Of a stretch of 64,000 nucleotides of DNA, positions 54,456 to 64,000 are shown piece after piece. The notes under the pieces were generated by a model that saw nothing but the letters and a program-made list of their open reading frames with translations, ran no database searches and was not told where the DNA came from. The position numbers were made by a program, and so were the translations under genes. Position 1 is the stretch's first letter. Each line of letters opens with the position of its first letter. Origin of the DNA: Craterostigma plantagineum (lineage: Eukaryota > Streptophyta > Magnoliopsida > Lamiales > Linderniaceae); NCBI GenBank assembly GCA_027422505.1, contig JAPQWV010000728.1:124001-188000 (forward strand), given 5' to 3'.

Positions 54456-55920
54456 AGCCGGTGAGCTTCGCAAGAATTGGAAGCACAAATATGCTGCCAA
54501 GGAGAAGAAGAAAGGGCCTGAGTTGGCTAACGAGTACGAGCACCTCGGTCAAGAAGCATTGCATGTGTGGAGGAACTATAGGGAAGCCGCGGACTTTCAG
54601 GTGAAATTTTGATAGTCCTCCATTTTTCATATATATTATATATATTCAAACGTATTTTTTTATGAATATTGCAGGAGATTAGTCAGAAGGCTAAACAAAG
54701 CCAGGCTCACAGCTTATACCCCCACCATCTCGGCACGGCGTGGTATATTGGTAAGCGACCCGAATGGGTTGACGAGGACCCGTTAACGCACATGCCCCCC
54801 GAGGATAGGGAAATCTCTTAATCGATCCTCCAAGGAAACATAGGATTAAGGACTATTTTTGTAGCCGAATGAGCAAAGGAAAAGATGGCCAGTACCATCT
54901 TGACAGCCCGACGAATAGGGAGCTGGCTGAGATATTGATAAGTGTGTTATTTTATAGAAATTCCTCAGACAATATATATCTTGCTTACAGTAACTCATAT
55001 TTGACAGATAGAGGTGCACGCCGAACAAGCGTGAGGAGAATTTGTCCCTAATAGGCACAAAGACGCGTTGTCGAGAATTCATGGAAAACCCGATCATAGC
55101 GGGCGACCTAGAGGATGTGGGAAGGATGCGACGATACGGAGCGTGTTCGGCAACCCATCAGAGCGATCGAGGCCCTCTTCGAGCCAGATTTCCATGGAAC
55201 AAATGAGGGTTGAGTTGAGGTCCGAGTTGAGGGAGCAGTTGAGGGTCGAGATGCAGGACGAGTTTAGGGCCGAGATGCGGGAGGAGATGAGGTCTGAGAT
55301 GAGGGCCATGTTCGCTCAAATGGGCCTTCCGGTGCCGAATAGGGAGCAAGACGAAGTGTCCCATGGCAATGTTGGATTTGATCCTCCCAACCAAATACCG
55401 AGTTCTCGCGGTTCAGGATGCGAAACCTTAGATTCATTTCCATTGTCGATGAATGCGACGGTATGCATATATTCTTATTTACTGTTTAATGTGCAACGAC
55501 TTCATGTCTTAGTACAATTTATTCTTTTAGTATCGTGTAGAATCCTAGGGTTTGATTGGTGTTACCCATCGAAGGGACGTTAGAGGTTGTCGGTCTTGGC
55601 AACATCAATGAGGGACGTTCCCCAATTCATGGAACTTCGGTTACGGCAGACAACGTTGTTGTCTCCGTTGATACCGTCGTTCTAGGCGAGGTCCAACTGC
55701 CTCTACCAACTATGCATTTGATAACTCTTGGAGATGCCCTAGTGGCTACGTTCAGTGGCCAAGAGAGCTAATACGTTCGAACAATGTGGTAGTAAAGTAC
55801 TATTTATTGATTTCCGAATAATAATGTTTAGTAACGTATTCTAATTGTAGGCACAGAAAGGAAAGTCACGTCGCCCATTACCAATAACAACCGTCGCCCA
55901 TGTGTTGTTCTGCACTAGTG
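54456..55920 (+). mobile_element. CACTA element, 3' part
   Basis: The right end reads TTGTTCTGCACTAGTG (to 55920), which in reverse is CACTAGTGCAGAACAA, a typical plant CACTA terminus. Subterminal repeats CGTCGCCCA lie at 55869-55877 and 55892-55900. U-family sequence resumes at 55921. The left end is missing, replaced by the Gypsy-5 LTR fragment. It contains a broken plant transposase-like gene. Confidence 0.75.
54470..55770 (+). pseudogene. Ptta/En/Spm-like plant transposase-associated protein, broken
   Basis: Plus-strand codons give NWKHKYAAKEKKKGPELANE and ALHVWRNYREAADFQ. A probable intron follows (GTGAAA at 54600 to TTGCAG at about 54673), then EISQKAKQSQAHSLYPHHLG. Downstream come KDGQYHLDSPTNRELAE and IHGKPDHSGRPRGCGK, then an acidic/basic coiled-coil repeat (MREEMRSEMRAMFAQMGLP). 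After a second likely intron from about 55459, LPLPTMHLITLGDALVATF closes the region. This order fits the plant En/Spm-type transposase-associated family (Transposase_24-like). Several stops, for example in the region 54820-55045, show it is dead. Confidence 0.6.
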
Positions 55921-56057
55921 GACCTACCGTATATCCCTGCCGAGGAGGTGTACAACCTCTATCAGCGATATGCGAGAAATAGAAGGGTCCTCAAGGCTTT
56001 ATCAAGAAAGAAGGACTCGAGGGACTCTACCGGTACATGATGCGCCAAGTCAAGTAC
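55921..56057 (+). pseudogene. U-family ORF, plus copy, upstream of LINE
   Basis: Matches the reverse of about 51017-51155: CTCAAGGCTTTATCAAGAAAG, then GGACTCGAGGGACTCTACCG and ATGATGCGCCAAGTCAAGTAC. It stops at the LINE poly-A end at 56058 and resumes at about 59966. Confidence 0.7.
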
Positions 56058-56149
56058 TTTTTTTTTTGGTGTAAGGTTCCATATATTAAGATAGTAGGAA
56101 AGTATACAAGATGAGTGGGACCATTGCTCCGCACAGTCAACCAGTAACA

Positions 56150-57411
56150 TGCTACTGGGTACAACTCAAAAAGACCGCAGCCCTACAAACTACCAAGCCA
56201 CCCTCCAGATTCTACGTATAGCCACGCGCTGGAGGTCATACTTAGTGGGGATACCACTAATTCGCATGGCAGCCAACGCAAGCACACTCCCAACAAGCCG
56301 ATCAGGAGATGTAGCGATTCCTTCCTTCCAGCGCCTATTCCTCGCCTTCCAAATGTGGTAGACAAGGGATGCCATCACATGTCGACAAGCTATGTGGATA
56401 AGATGTCGCCCTCGCCATCTAGTAGCCGCCCATCGTATACCCTCTCTCCACTCCCGATATGGCCACAACCACCGAATACGCATCCGCAGCAGCCGCATAC
56501 AATGGCGTGAGTATGCACAATCGAAGAAAAGGTGCTGGACCGTCTCATAGTGCAGCTCATCACAGAGGACACATGCCGGCGTACCCGCCCTCTGAGCAAT
56601 CCATGGCTTATCTCTAGTCGCCAATCGATCCTGTATCACAAGCCAGAGGATGAACTCATGTCGTGGCACCTTCAAAGTCCCTCCAAATAGGGTAGCCCAA
56701 CAAACTGGTTCCCTTCTAAATCGAATCGCTTCCCTTGCCGCCTTGGCCGTCATGGTCCCCGTCGCAGAGCCCGTCCAAATAACCCCATCATGTTCCCCCC
56801 GCACCACCTGAGAAAGGAGACGACTAATCTCAATATACTCGACTGACCCTTGCCCTGGCCAGTTCCAACCGTGGGCGTCAATAACCTCACTCAAGCGTGA
56901 ATCAGCATGTAGCCCCATCGCAAGAGGTCCCCTAGGAAACCTCTCAAGTAAAGGAGTACGTAAAAGCCACGGGTCCTTCTTGAGCCAAATACTTGCGCCA
57001 TCCGCTACCCGAAATGTAATAAGCGATCGTATCAATGGTCGCAACTGCAACATCTTCCTCCAGATCCACACATCATTCGACGAGATGGGCAAATCCCACA
57101 CCGATCGATTATGTAGGCGTGTCCTGTAAAGCCACTCTACCCAAATCGAATCCGGGGCAGTGAGCACACTCCATAGATGCTTCATGAGTAGTGCATTGTT
57201 GTCCGCTTCTATGGATCTGATGCCCATTCCGCCCTCCGTCACTGGGAGACATAGGACCTCCCATGCCACCTTCGCCGTCGATCCCCCCAAAGGAATTTCC
57301 TAAAGCGCGTTTCCAGGGCTTGGACAACGCCTTTAGGAAGCAAAAAAACCCCCGACCAGTATGCATGTAGTGCCTGAAGAACCGACTTAACCAGCTGGAG
57401 TCGTCCGGCAT
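56150..57411 (-). pseudogene. LINE ORF2 C-terminal part, zf-RVT-like
   Basis: The main frame 57290-56190 has 366 residues. It covers the segment after reverse transcriptase (KVAWEVLCLPVTEGGMGIRS), a LWSVL...WLYRTRL stretch, then VIWTGSATGTMTAKAAREAI. The zinc-ribbon-like end follows (PRHEFILWLVIQDRLATRDK, CVLCDELHYETVQHLFFDC). This is the standard tail of plant L1 ORF2. The frame is separated from the reverse transcriptase by a frameshift near 57290. Confidence 0.85.
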
Positions 57412-58546
57412 ACGACAACGACTGATTTAGCCATGACCCAATGCGCTGATCCACTCGATGTAGCAACGGTGCACAGTCCGCTGTCGAAAGTCGTGTAGTA
57501 ATAAGTGGTACCCCCAGGTAGCGCACTGGAAGATGTCCCACCCTATATCCCATAAATGACTGAATCTGCGTGGTCAACCCTTCCGCCCGCCCTGACAATG
57601 CCGCAAATCTACCAAGTGCATCCTTCAGGACACCTATCGACACTGCATCCGCATGCCTGAAGAGCAGCAGATCATCTGCGAACGCCAGTGATGCCAGTCT
57701 CATTGATTCACAACGCCAGTGGTATGTCAACCTCGGTTCCTCAGAAATACATAATGAAACCATCCCATGCAGCACCTCCATAACCAATGTAAAAAAATAC
57801 GGTGAATGGGGTCGCCCTGTCGAAGACCTCTCTTCCCCTCAAAGAAACCAACCACTTGGCCATTCAGGTTAAGTGAGAAAGCCATCGTCGTCACACATGC
57901 CCTAATCCACCCAATGAAAGTAGGGTGAAAGCTCATAGCCTCAAGGACGCCCATCAAGAAACTCCACTCAACCTTATCATATGCCTTAGCAAAATAAATC
58001 TTAAACATTGCTCGCGGCGGTCTCCCCCTTGATTTGTAACCAAGGCACAATTCTTGGGCGAGCAAGACATTGTCACTGATGCACCGCCCAGGTATGAAAG
58101 CCGTTTGCGTCCCATGCACCAACCCAGGTAGGAATGGCTTAAGTCTGTTCGCCAAAATCTTGGAGATGACCTTGTATAGCACATTACAGCACGAAATAGG
58201 TCTAAACTCCGTAGCGCGACGTGGTGTCTCAACCTTGGGAATCAGCATTATAAGTGTAATATTGATATCCTTAAGAAGCTTACCTGTCACAAAGAAATCC
58301 CGTACAGCCCTAACGATGTCCTCTCCCACTGTACCCCATGCCTCCTTGAAAAAGGCGACGGTGTATCCATCCGGTCCTGGCGCCTTCTCATCCCCCATAG
58401 AGAAAAGTGCCTCTCGTACTTCCCTTCCATCTACAGGGCCGATCATGGATAGCGCATCCGCTGGCGAGAGCATGCCCGTCACAGCCCTTTGCACGGCCGC
58501 GACTGCTATCGGTTCGGAGTGGACGGATTTGCCTAGCAGGTCCTAA
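57239..58546 (-). pseudogene. LINE ORF2 reverse transcriptase
   Basis: Two overlapping frames: 58494-57727 carries DEKAPGPDGYTVAFFKEAW, IPKVETPRRATEFRPISCCN, LANRLKPFLPGLV, FIPGRCISDNVLLAQEL, AKAYDKVEWSFL and GLRQGDP. Then 57787-57239 carries the catalytic FADD (LASLAFADDLLLFRHAD) and LPVRYLGVPLIT. The frameshift lies near 57750-57800, just after GLRQGDP. It acts by target-primed reverse transcription in the family; this copy is inactive. Confidence 0.9.
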
Positions 58547-59492
58547 TAAAAACCTATCAGCTCAGTCTGTGCTAGCTCCAGAAAGCGCTTTGCCTCAACA
58601 ACATTCGCCGCTTCCCCTTTGGCCTTCCTCATCTGTTGGAAAATTGGCTTCAAAAGCTTCAAGCGTTGCTTAACAACGAACATGGGAAAGCCACAGATAG
58701 GTATGCTCCAAATGCGCTGAACCTGCTCTAAGAAGGCCTTGTCATTCGTCAAGAAATTTTCAAACCTAAAGGTCACCTTTCGCGGCCGAGGCGTAACAGC
58801 ACCCAAAAGAATGGGCGAGTGGTCTGACGATGATGGGAGCACGCATCGACAGACCAAATCAGGGAATCGTGCGAACCACTGTGCATTGGCCACCATACGA
58901 TCAAGCCGTCTCCATACTCCTGCAGCACTCCTCTACTGATTGTACCACGTGAAGACCTGCCCCGTCGTAGGTATAGTAGTAAGATCCGCTCGAAGCAAGC
59001 ACCCGTGAAACTCCGCCATGTCTTGCGTAGCTGGCGCTCCTCCCCGTCCCTCCCCCGTGTGCAATATAGCATTGAAATCCACCAGGACTATCCATGCATC
59101 CGTTACTCGGGATTGGGCCATCGTAACCAATTCGTCCCACAAAGTAGTCCTTTCGTCCCTCCCTGATTTCCCATAAACCAAGGAGACAAAACCACCTCTC
59201 CTTTCTCTTTTGAGATCAGACGACAGTGAACAGCCTGAGCCGAGAACTCTAGAATATCCACTGTCAAACTCGTAGGGTCCCACCCAACCCAAATTCTCAT
59301 AGCTGGTCCTACATTGTAATCGAAGAACCATCTCCATCTTGATCTAATGCCACTCGAAATAATCCCCACATTAGACTCAGCCACACGTGTCTCAAGAAGC
59401 CCAATCATACTCAACTGTTCATGCGCTATCAAATCCCCCACTGCCCTCCTGTGGTCTTGTTTGTTAAGACCACACACATTCCATGCTCCCAA
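58547..59492 (-). pseudogene. LINE ORF2 endonuclease domain
   Basis: Minus-strand frames give WNVCGLNKQDHRRAVGDLI and LSMIGLLETRVAES (59492-59300), then DAWIVLVDFNAILHTGEGRG and GQVFTWYNQ (about 59100-58935), then CVLPSSSDHSPILL (58896-58543). These are the endonuclease blocks of L1 elements, including the N, E, D and SDH motifs. Frames change at least twice, so it is not functional. Confidence 0.85.
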
Positions 59493-59494
59493 CG

Positions 59495-59965
59495 CTATGA
59501 ATGGACCCCTTTATGGGCTGCAATGTCTTTAGGGCCCATTTGAGATAGGAGATTATCCGTCACGTCATTCAAATCATATAGAGCTGAAAACCTATTTTGC
59601 ACCTCTCCCGTGGGTGATCTAGTGGGACCCGTCATCCATAGTCCTTCTGAGTTGCGCCTAGACGAACTCGACTCACCCTGAAAGCGTTCCCCTCGCTGAT
59701 GTACAATATGAGATTCCGCCATCGGTTGCGGCAACATGATGGCCTTCCCTTTCGCCCCCTTCTGTCGCCACTCCTCCTGCACACGGCCTCCCATATTACT
59801 GCGCCCTTGGGCCGCGCTCCTCCTGCCTTCCATGCAGGTCTGACGATCTAATGTATTCGGACGATTTCGTTGCCTATTCGACCTCCTTCCCACCTCTTCC
59901 GACCGATGTGTTACGGCCCCCTTCTGTTGCGCATGGATATGACGGTTAGCCAATATCTCCATCAG
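59495..59965 (-). pseudogene. LINE ORF1 C-terminal fragment
   Basis: A 155-residue Arg/Gln-rich frame ending NRFSALYDLNDVTDNLLSQM, the usual close of plant L1 ORF1. The RNA-binding N-terminal part and zinc knuckles are absent because the element is cut at its 5' end. It sits about 3 bp from the start of ORF2 in the family order. Confidence 0.7.
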
Positions 59966-60323
59966 CGCACGACCATCAGAAGGCTCTTGAGAGCAACATG
60001 AAGAAGGTCAACATGACCACACCGCTCAAGAAGGGACCTGAGATAGAAGCACTTCCCAACAATCACGTGCATATCAACTCAGTCCTAGGCATCACCTACC
60101 ACAATCCAATTGCCAAGAAGACAAGGCTGATGCTGAAGACTGAAGTACAAATAGATACGTGAGAGAACAGCCGCTCCTAATGGAACTACTAGATGATATC
60201 GAGGAGCGACTTGAGCTGAGGAACACGCTCAGGAATTTCGAGCATGCGCTAAGCTTGCGCAGATCGTACTATGCCCGATGAGGACAGACAACGCGAAAGA
60301 GGAATCAAGCACAAAGGGGAGAA
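59966..60323 (+). pseudogene. U-family ORF, plus copy, downstream of LINE
   Basis: Continues 55921-56057. It aligns with the reverse of 50726-51040 (ATGAAGAAGGTCAACATGAC, AAGGGACCTGAGAT, CTTCCCAACAATC) and then with the reverse of 43141-43280 (AACTTCGAGCATGCG-like, TACTATGCCCG). The end is AATCAAGCACAAAGGGGAGAA, a polypurine-like tract beside the LTR. Deletions and stops show decay. Confidence 0.7.
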
Positions 60324-60673
60324 TGTAGGATATCAGATTAATTGTGCGTTGATTTAATTAGCTGTCCTCGTAGATTGGGGCGTTTATTGTAGTAGTCATT
60401 AGTGTAGAACTTAGTTTGTTATTTATACCAATTATGTTTGGTATAAATAGATGTACAAACATGTGATTAATAGAAGATTTTAGAAAATTGATCGAAAGGG
60501 CTGCCAATCCAATTTCTAGAGAGAGAATGTCAAAAATCTTCATCTCACTAAGCGAATTCTCTCTCAAGATTTGAAATGCGTTTCTCGATCGAACTTTGAA
60601 TTCTAGACAATTCTAATCGATTAACTAAGGATTGTAGTCGAGGATCTTAGAGTTGACAATTCATGACCTAACA
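60324..60673 (+). repeat. U-family 3' LTR, plus copy
   Basis: 350 bp, TGTAGGATATC to GACCTAACA, aligned with 42793-43137 (reverse) and 499-854 (reverse). The mirrored TATA box has perfect 10-bp arms (60421-60430 and 60439-60448) around an 8-base spacer. Confidence 0.82.
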
Positions 60674-62194
60674 GTCATGCTGGATATCGCAAGATCCACG
60701 AGTTGGAGAAAAACGGAAAATTGAGACCGTTGGGATCAAATCCCTATCCGACTTGTCACTCGTGCCTCCAAGATAAAATGACCCGATCACCCTCCACCGG
60801 GACTTTTAATAGAGCCATGGAAATTCTCGATTTAATTCACATGGACATTTGCGGGCCATTCAGTGTGAAAGTTCGAGGTGACTTCCACTATTTTACCTTC
60901 ACAGGTGATCACAGTCGTTACGGACTCGTGTATCTGATGAGGTATAAAGCTGATGCACTTGAAAGGTTCAAGGAGTATAAGGCGTTGGTGGAGAACCAAA
61001 CATCGAAACTCATTAAAGCTATTCGATCGGTTCGAGGTGGCGAGTACATGAGTGTCGAGTTTGACCAATTCTTGAAGGAGAACGGTATATTATCACAGAT
61101 GACTCCACCCGGCATGCGACAGTTGAATGGCGTGGCCGAACATAGAAACAGAACTTGATTAGATATGGTTCATTCTATGTTAAGCTATACAGATTTACAA
61201 ATGTGATTGTGGGAATACGCGCTTTTGACAGCGGCGTATACCATTAACCGGTTTCCCTCAAAGTCTGTTAACGGCATTTCGTACGAGATATGGACTGGTC
61301 GTTTACCCAGCTTATCACGTATTAGGATTTGGGGTTGTCCCGCCTATGTGAAAAAGCTGAAAACAGACAAATTGGAGTCTAGGTCAATGAAAGGACGTTT
61401 CATAGGTTACCCCGAAGACTCTATGGGGTACCTATTCTATTTTCACGATGAGCAGAGGATCTTTGTGGGCCTACACGCACATTTACTTGAGGAAGAGTTC
61501 ATTCGAGATTGTGGTGTCGGCCATGAGGTCACTCTCGAGGAGCAGTCGACCGAAACGGCCACACAAGATTCGGGTGGTCCGAGCGGACCAGGGAAGAACA
61601 TTGGACAGTCGTTAAAATATCTTTGAATACCATAGACGAACTAAAGACCTAACATTATGGAGGAGCGGGACTAGAAGTAGTTGGTTACACCGATTCGGAC
61701 TTCCAGTCAGACGTGGATGACCGAAAATCTACTTTAGGTTTTGTATTCGTGCTCAACAATGGGGAGTGTCTTGGAGAAGCTCCAAGCAAAGCACAACTGC
61801 CGATTCCACGTGTGAGGCAGAATACATAGCAACTTCAGAGGCACTAAAGAAGCCGTTTGGATGAAAAAGTTCCTGGAGGAACTTACTTTGGTACCGGTTG
61901 CTGACAGAGCGCTTACACTTTGGTGCGATAATAGCGGTGCAGTCGCGCAAGCAAAGATACTACGATCTCATAGCAAGTCCATCCTTATCGAGAGAAAATA
62001 TCACGTATTACGTGAGTTCGTTGAAACGGGATCATCGACGTGCAGAAAATCGCCACCGCAGAAAACGTGGCGGACCCGCTCACGAAGCCCTTGTCCCAAG
62101 CAGTTATGGAACAGCATATGGACAAGATGGGGCTATGATACCATTGTGACTGGCATTAGGTGCAGCGCATGGCATTCGAGTGCAAGAGGGAGGC
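60674..62194 (+). pseudogene. Copia-D pol: integrase and RNase H remnants
   Basis: GAG-pre-integrase end (GHAGYRKIHELEKNG, CHSCLQDKMTRSP) and integrase core (DLIHMDICGPFSVKVRGDFH, RSVRGGEYMS, MTPPGMRQLNGVAEHRNRT) lie in a frame of 151 residues (60703-61158). After two stops comes WEYALLTAAYTINRFPSKS, GFIGYPED-like RFIGYPEDSMGYLFY and the linker (61207-61626). The sequence then jumps straight to RNase H (VVGYTDSDFQSDVDDRKSTL) at about 61678, so reverse transcriptase is deleted. The end has NITYYV/HVLREFVETG pieces (61861-62100). Dead relic. Confidence 0.88.
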
Positions 62195-64000
62195 TGTTAG
62201 GGAGTGTGCCCTCGGAATGCCATACGAGGACTAGGAATAGTATAGGGCACACGATGATGTATAGGTTGCTAGACAGTTTTATGTATACTTTCAAATGAAG
62301 TAATGAATATTATTTTCATTGTAATAAAGGCATTATTATTAATTTATCGAATTTAAAGTCTGCTTGGCATCGGCAGTGCGATAAATATATAACACCCAAT
62401 TGTTTGAGTTGGACGTCTGATTCTCGTATGGACGAGAGAGGAGACACCGGACGGTCCTTAATCTCAACTTTAAAGAAAAAGTTCGTAAGTCTAAGGATTC
62501 TAGGTGGGTGACTAGATATCCGAATATGACTTATCCATTGACGACCACATAGTATCGTAGTGTCACCGATTACCTGAGAGGTTGTGGATCGTGAAACGTG
62601 ATGGAGATATCGATGATCGGAGAGATCGCGTATTCGGACATTCAGCTCGTATTCGTCTCAATCACATGGCTAGGATGTTGTCAATGATTGAACGAATGAA
62701 TATAGCAGCCTCAGACTGATGGGGTCGCTGACGGATTTGTTTTCGCGATTTCGGTTTGTCGCTAGTTGGCTAGGTCCGCAAGTGTTCATATATGGGACAA
62801 GGGACAGCGACGAAATGCAACCGACTTTACGGAAGTGATTGCCGGGCTTTGACTGCTATCAGGATTCACTACCTATATTCATATAGGTTAACGTCCTATG
62901 AGGTAAACGGAGAACGATGATTATAAAGTCTTCGGCCGAAGCTTAGAAAACTTGCTCGTATTAAATCCGGAGCGTAGTTAAATAATCGGTTCGGCCTCGA
63001 TTATAACATAGTGTTAGGTTAGTGAGTTTGACATTTGCAGGGCTCTGACCTAACCGGGACGCAAGTGAAAGGCGCAAGAAGTATTTAAATGTATACACTA
63101 TAGTCGGTTCACCCGAATTTTGATTAGATCAAAATTCGTTCTCAACTGGGATTTGTCCGATACTCGTGGATTCCTCCCATGCCAGTTGAGACGGACCTAG
63201 AGAGTCGCGCTTAAAAATGGTAATGAACTCGAACGAAAACGGCGGGCTTTTCTCTCGAACCTAACGAATGAGATTCGTTGGGGTAGTGGCATAGTTGATA
63301 CGAAGTGTCGACGACATAGTTAAATTCCAGTGACGGTCACGGTATTAATTAGGACTTAAGATTGTCTTAAGTGCTTAATTAATTAGCTAAGTGAGGCTCA
63401 ATAATAATTAAAATAATTAGATTGGATTTAATTATTTCATTATTTAAAATTGTGGGACTAACTTGAGAATTTACAAACCTCAAGGGACGAACTGAAATTA
63501 TCATAAAATAAAAAATAAAAAAAATTAGTAAAATCTACGTGGGATGTGTAGAACATATGACTCATTAGTTGAGTCATTAACAAGTGTCTCAATTGACACG
63601 TGTTTTACTTGATTAAATAAAAAATATTGAATAAATACTATAACATGAAACGTGGGATAAAAAAGGTGATAAGCTATGTACTTTATTTTGTTCAAAATAA
63701 ACTAGAGAGAAGAGAAACAAAGTGAGTTTAAGTTTTGAACTTCTAAAGCCACGCACGTCAAGCCACGGGTTCGTTTGACGAGTCCCGACGCCTGATCCAA
63801 AATGCGTCTAGCCATCGGGTGTAGTCTCGGAGGTTCGTTCAAGGTCATACCGGCGTGACAATCTAGCCCAGAGGCCCCGGGATCCTGACGAGGTGCTTCA
63901 ACGTACATCCGATGCGACAACAGAAGAAATCCCGTTTACTGAAGGTATACCTCGAACCTTAACGATTTGATTTACGAAAAATACCAAGAGGTATCGGAAT
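62195..64000 (+). repeat. Copia-D LTR-like 3' region, runs off the window
   Basis: Begins TGTTAGGGAGTGTGCCCT after a purine tract (AAGAGGGAGGC), as expected for a 3' LTR following pol. The style (TCTCGTATGGACGAGAGAGGAGACACC near 62435) is one I recall from plant Copia LTRs. No gene is supported; the 72-codon frame at 63702-63920 is unrecognised. The LTR end is not identified and may lie beyond 64000. Confidence 0.55.

Larger units (their letters stand above)
56058..59965 (-). mobile_element. 5'-truncated L1-type LINE
   Basis: About 3.9 kb, minus strand. The 3' end is a 10-base A tail (T run 56058-56067 on plus). In 5'-3' order it holds the end of ORF1, an endonuclease, reverse transcriptase with FADD, and a C-terminal zinc-ribbon-like region. 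The 5' end falls inside ORF1, where U-family sequence begins. No clear target-site duplication was found. Confidence 0.9.

Noticed and set aside
62195..64000. Complete 3' LTR of Copia-D
   Set aside because: The start is clear but no end with CA or matching partner can be shown in the window, so only an LTR-like region is reported.

Overview
This is a plant nuclear window made almost entirely of transposable elements. I see no single-copy host gene, rRNA, tRNA or CRISPR. Every long ORF that can be recognised belongs to an LTR retrotransposon, an L1-type LINE or a CACTA transposon. Initiator-Met-type primer sites, Tekay/Del-like chromodomain Gypsy elements, an Athila-like primer site and gag, and an L1 LINE point to a flowering plant, probably a eudicot. 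The species cannot be told. The setting looks like gene-poor, pericentromere-like heterochromatin (inference).

Layout. (1) 1-1716: an old Copia LTR and integrase fragment, minus strand. (2) About 1717-14724: the 5' LTR, primer site and broken gag of an Athila-like element. It is split by Gypsy-1 (2261-12248), a near-complete Tekay-like element with 2,644-bp LTRs, target duplication GAGCA, two LTR differences seen by eye and one frameshift in integrase. (3) 14725-17450: LTR, primer site, leader and partial gag of Copia-A, inserted in the Athila gag. (4) 17451-about 33262: Gypsy-2, minus strand, itself split by a 1.7-kb TG..CA insertion (18530-20233) and by Gypsy-3 (24247-31870). Gypsy-3 has intact 2,795-bp LTRs and duplication GTTCA but keeps only gag and a protease remnant. 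(5) 33267-33336: a scrap of Athila reverse transcriptase, showing that a large deletion removed everything between. (6) 33337-40880: decayed Tekay-like LTR sequence holding a non-autonomous hAT element (35023-35842, 8-bp duplication) and a 2.07-kb probable solo LTR (37529-39600, duplication TAATA). (7) 40880-42386: the 5' end of Copia-B, minus strand. (8) 42793-53145: repeat family U, minus strand, split by Copia-C (43281-50709, identical 537-bp LTRs, duplication GTTCC, deleted gag and an 844-bp tandem duplication in pol). (9) 53146-55920: a fragment of another Tekay-like LTR (Gypsy-5), then the 3' part of a CACTA element ending in a recognisable terminal repeat. (10) 55921-60673: a second U copy on the plus strand, split by a 5'-truncated L1 LINE (56058-about 59965, minus). 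(11) 60674-64000: a decayed Copia-D pol and the start of its LTR-like 3' region.

The elements do not work together as a pathway; the window is a nest of insertions. The most interesting signals are noncoding. The Tekay-like LTRs carry long one-sided arrays of a TCGACAT word, followed at a fixed relative place by clusters of short hairpins. Two of these hairpins keep related loops between families, while others have unrelated stems that still pair. Gypsy-5 has an analogous array built on TTCGCG, and three Copia leaders each have their own short CG-containing repeat. The small Copia-type LTRs also share a mirrored TATA box.
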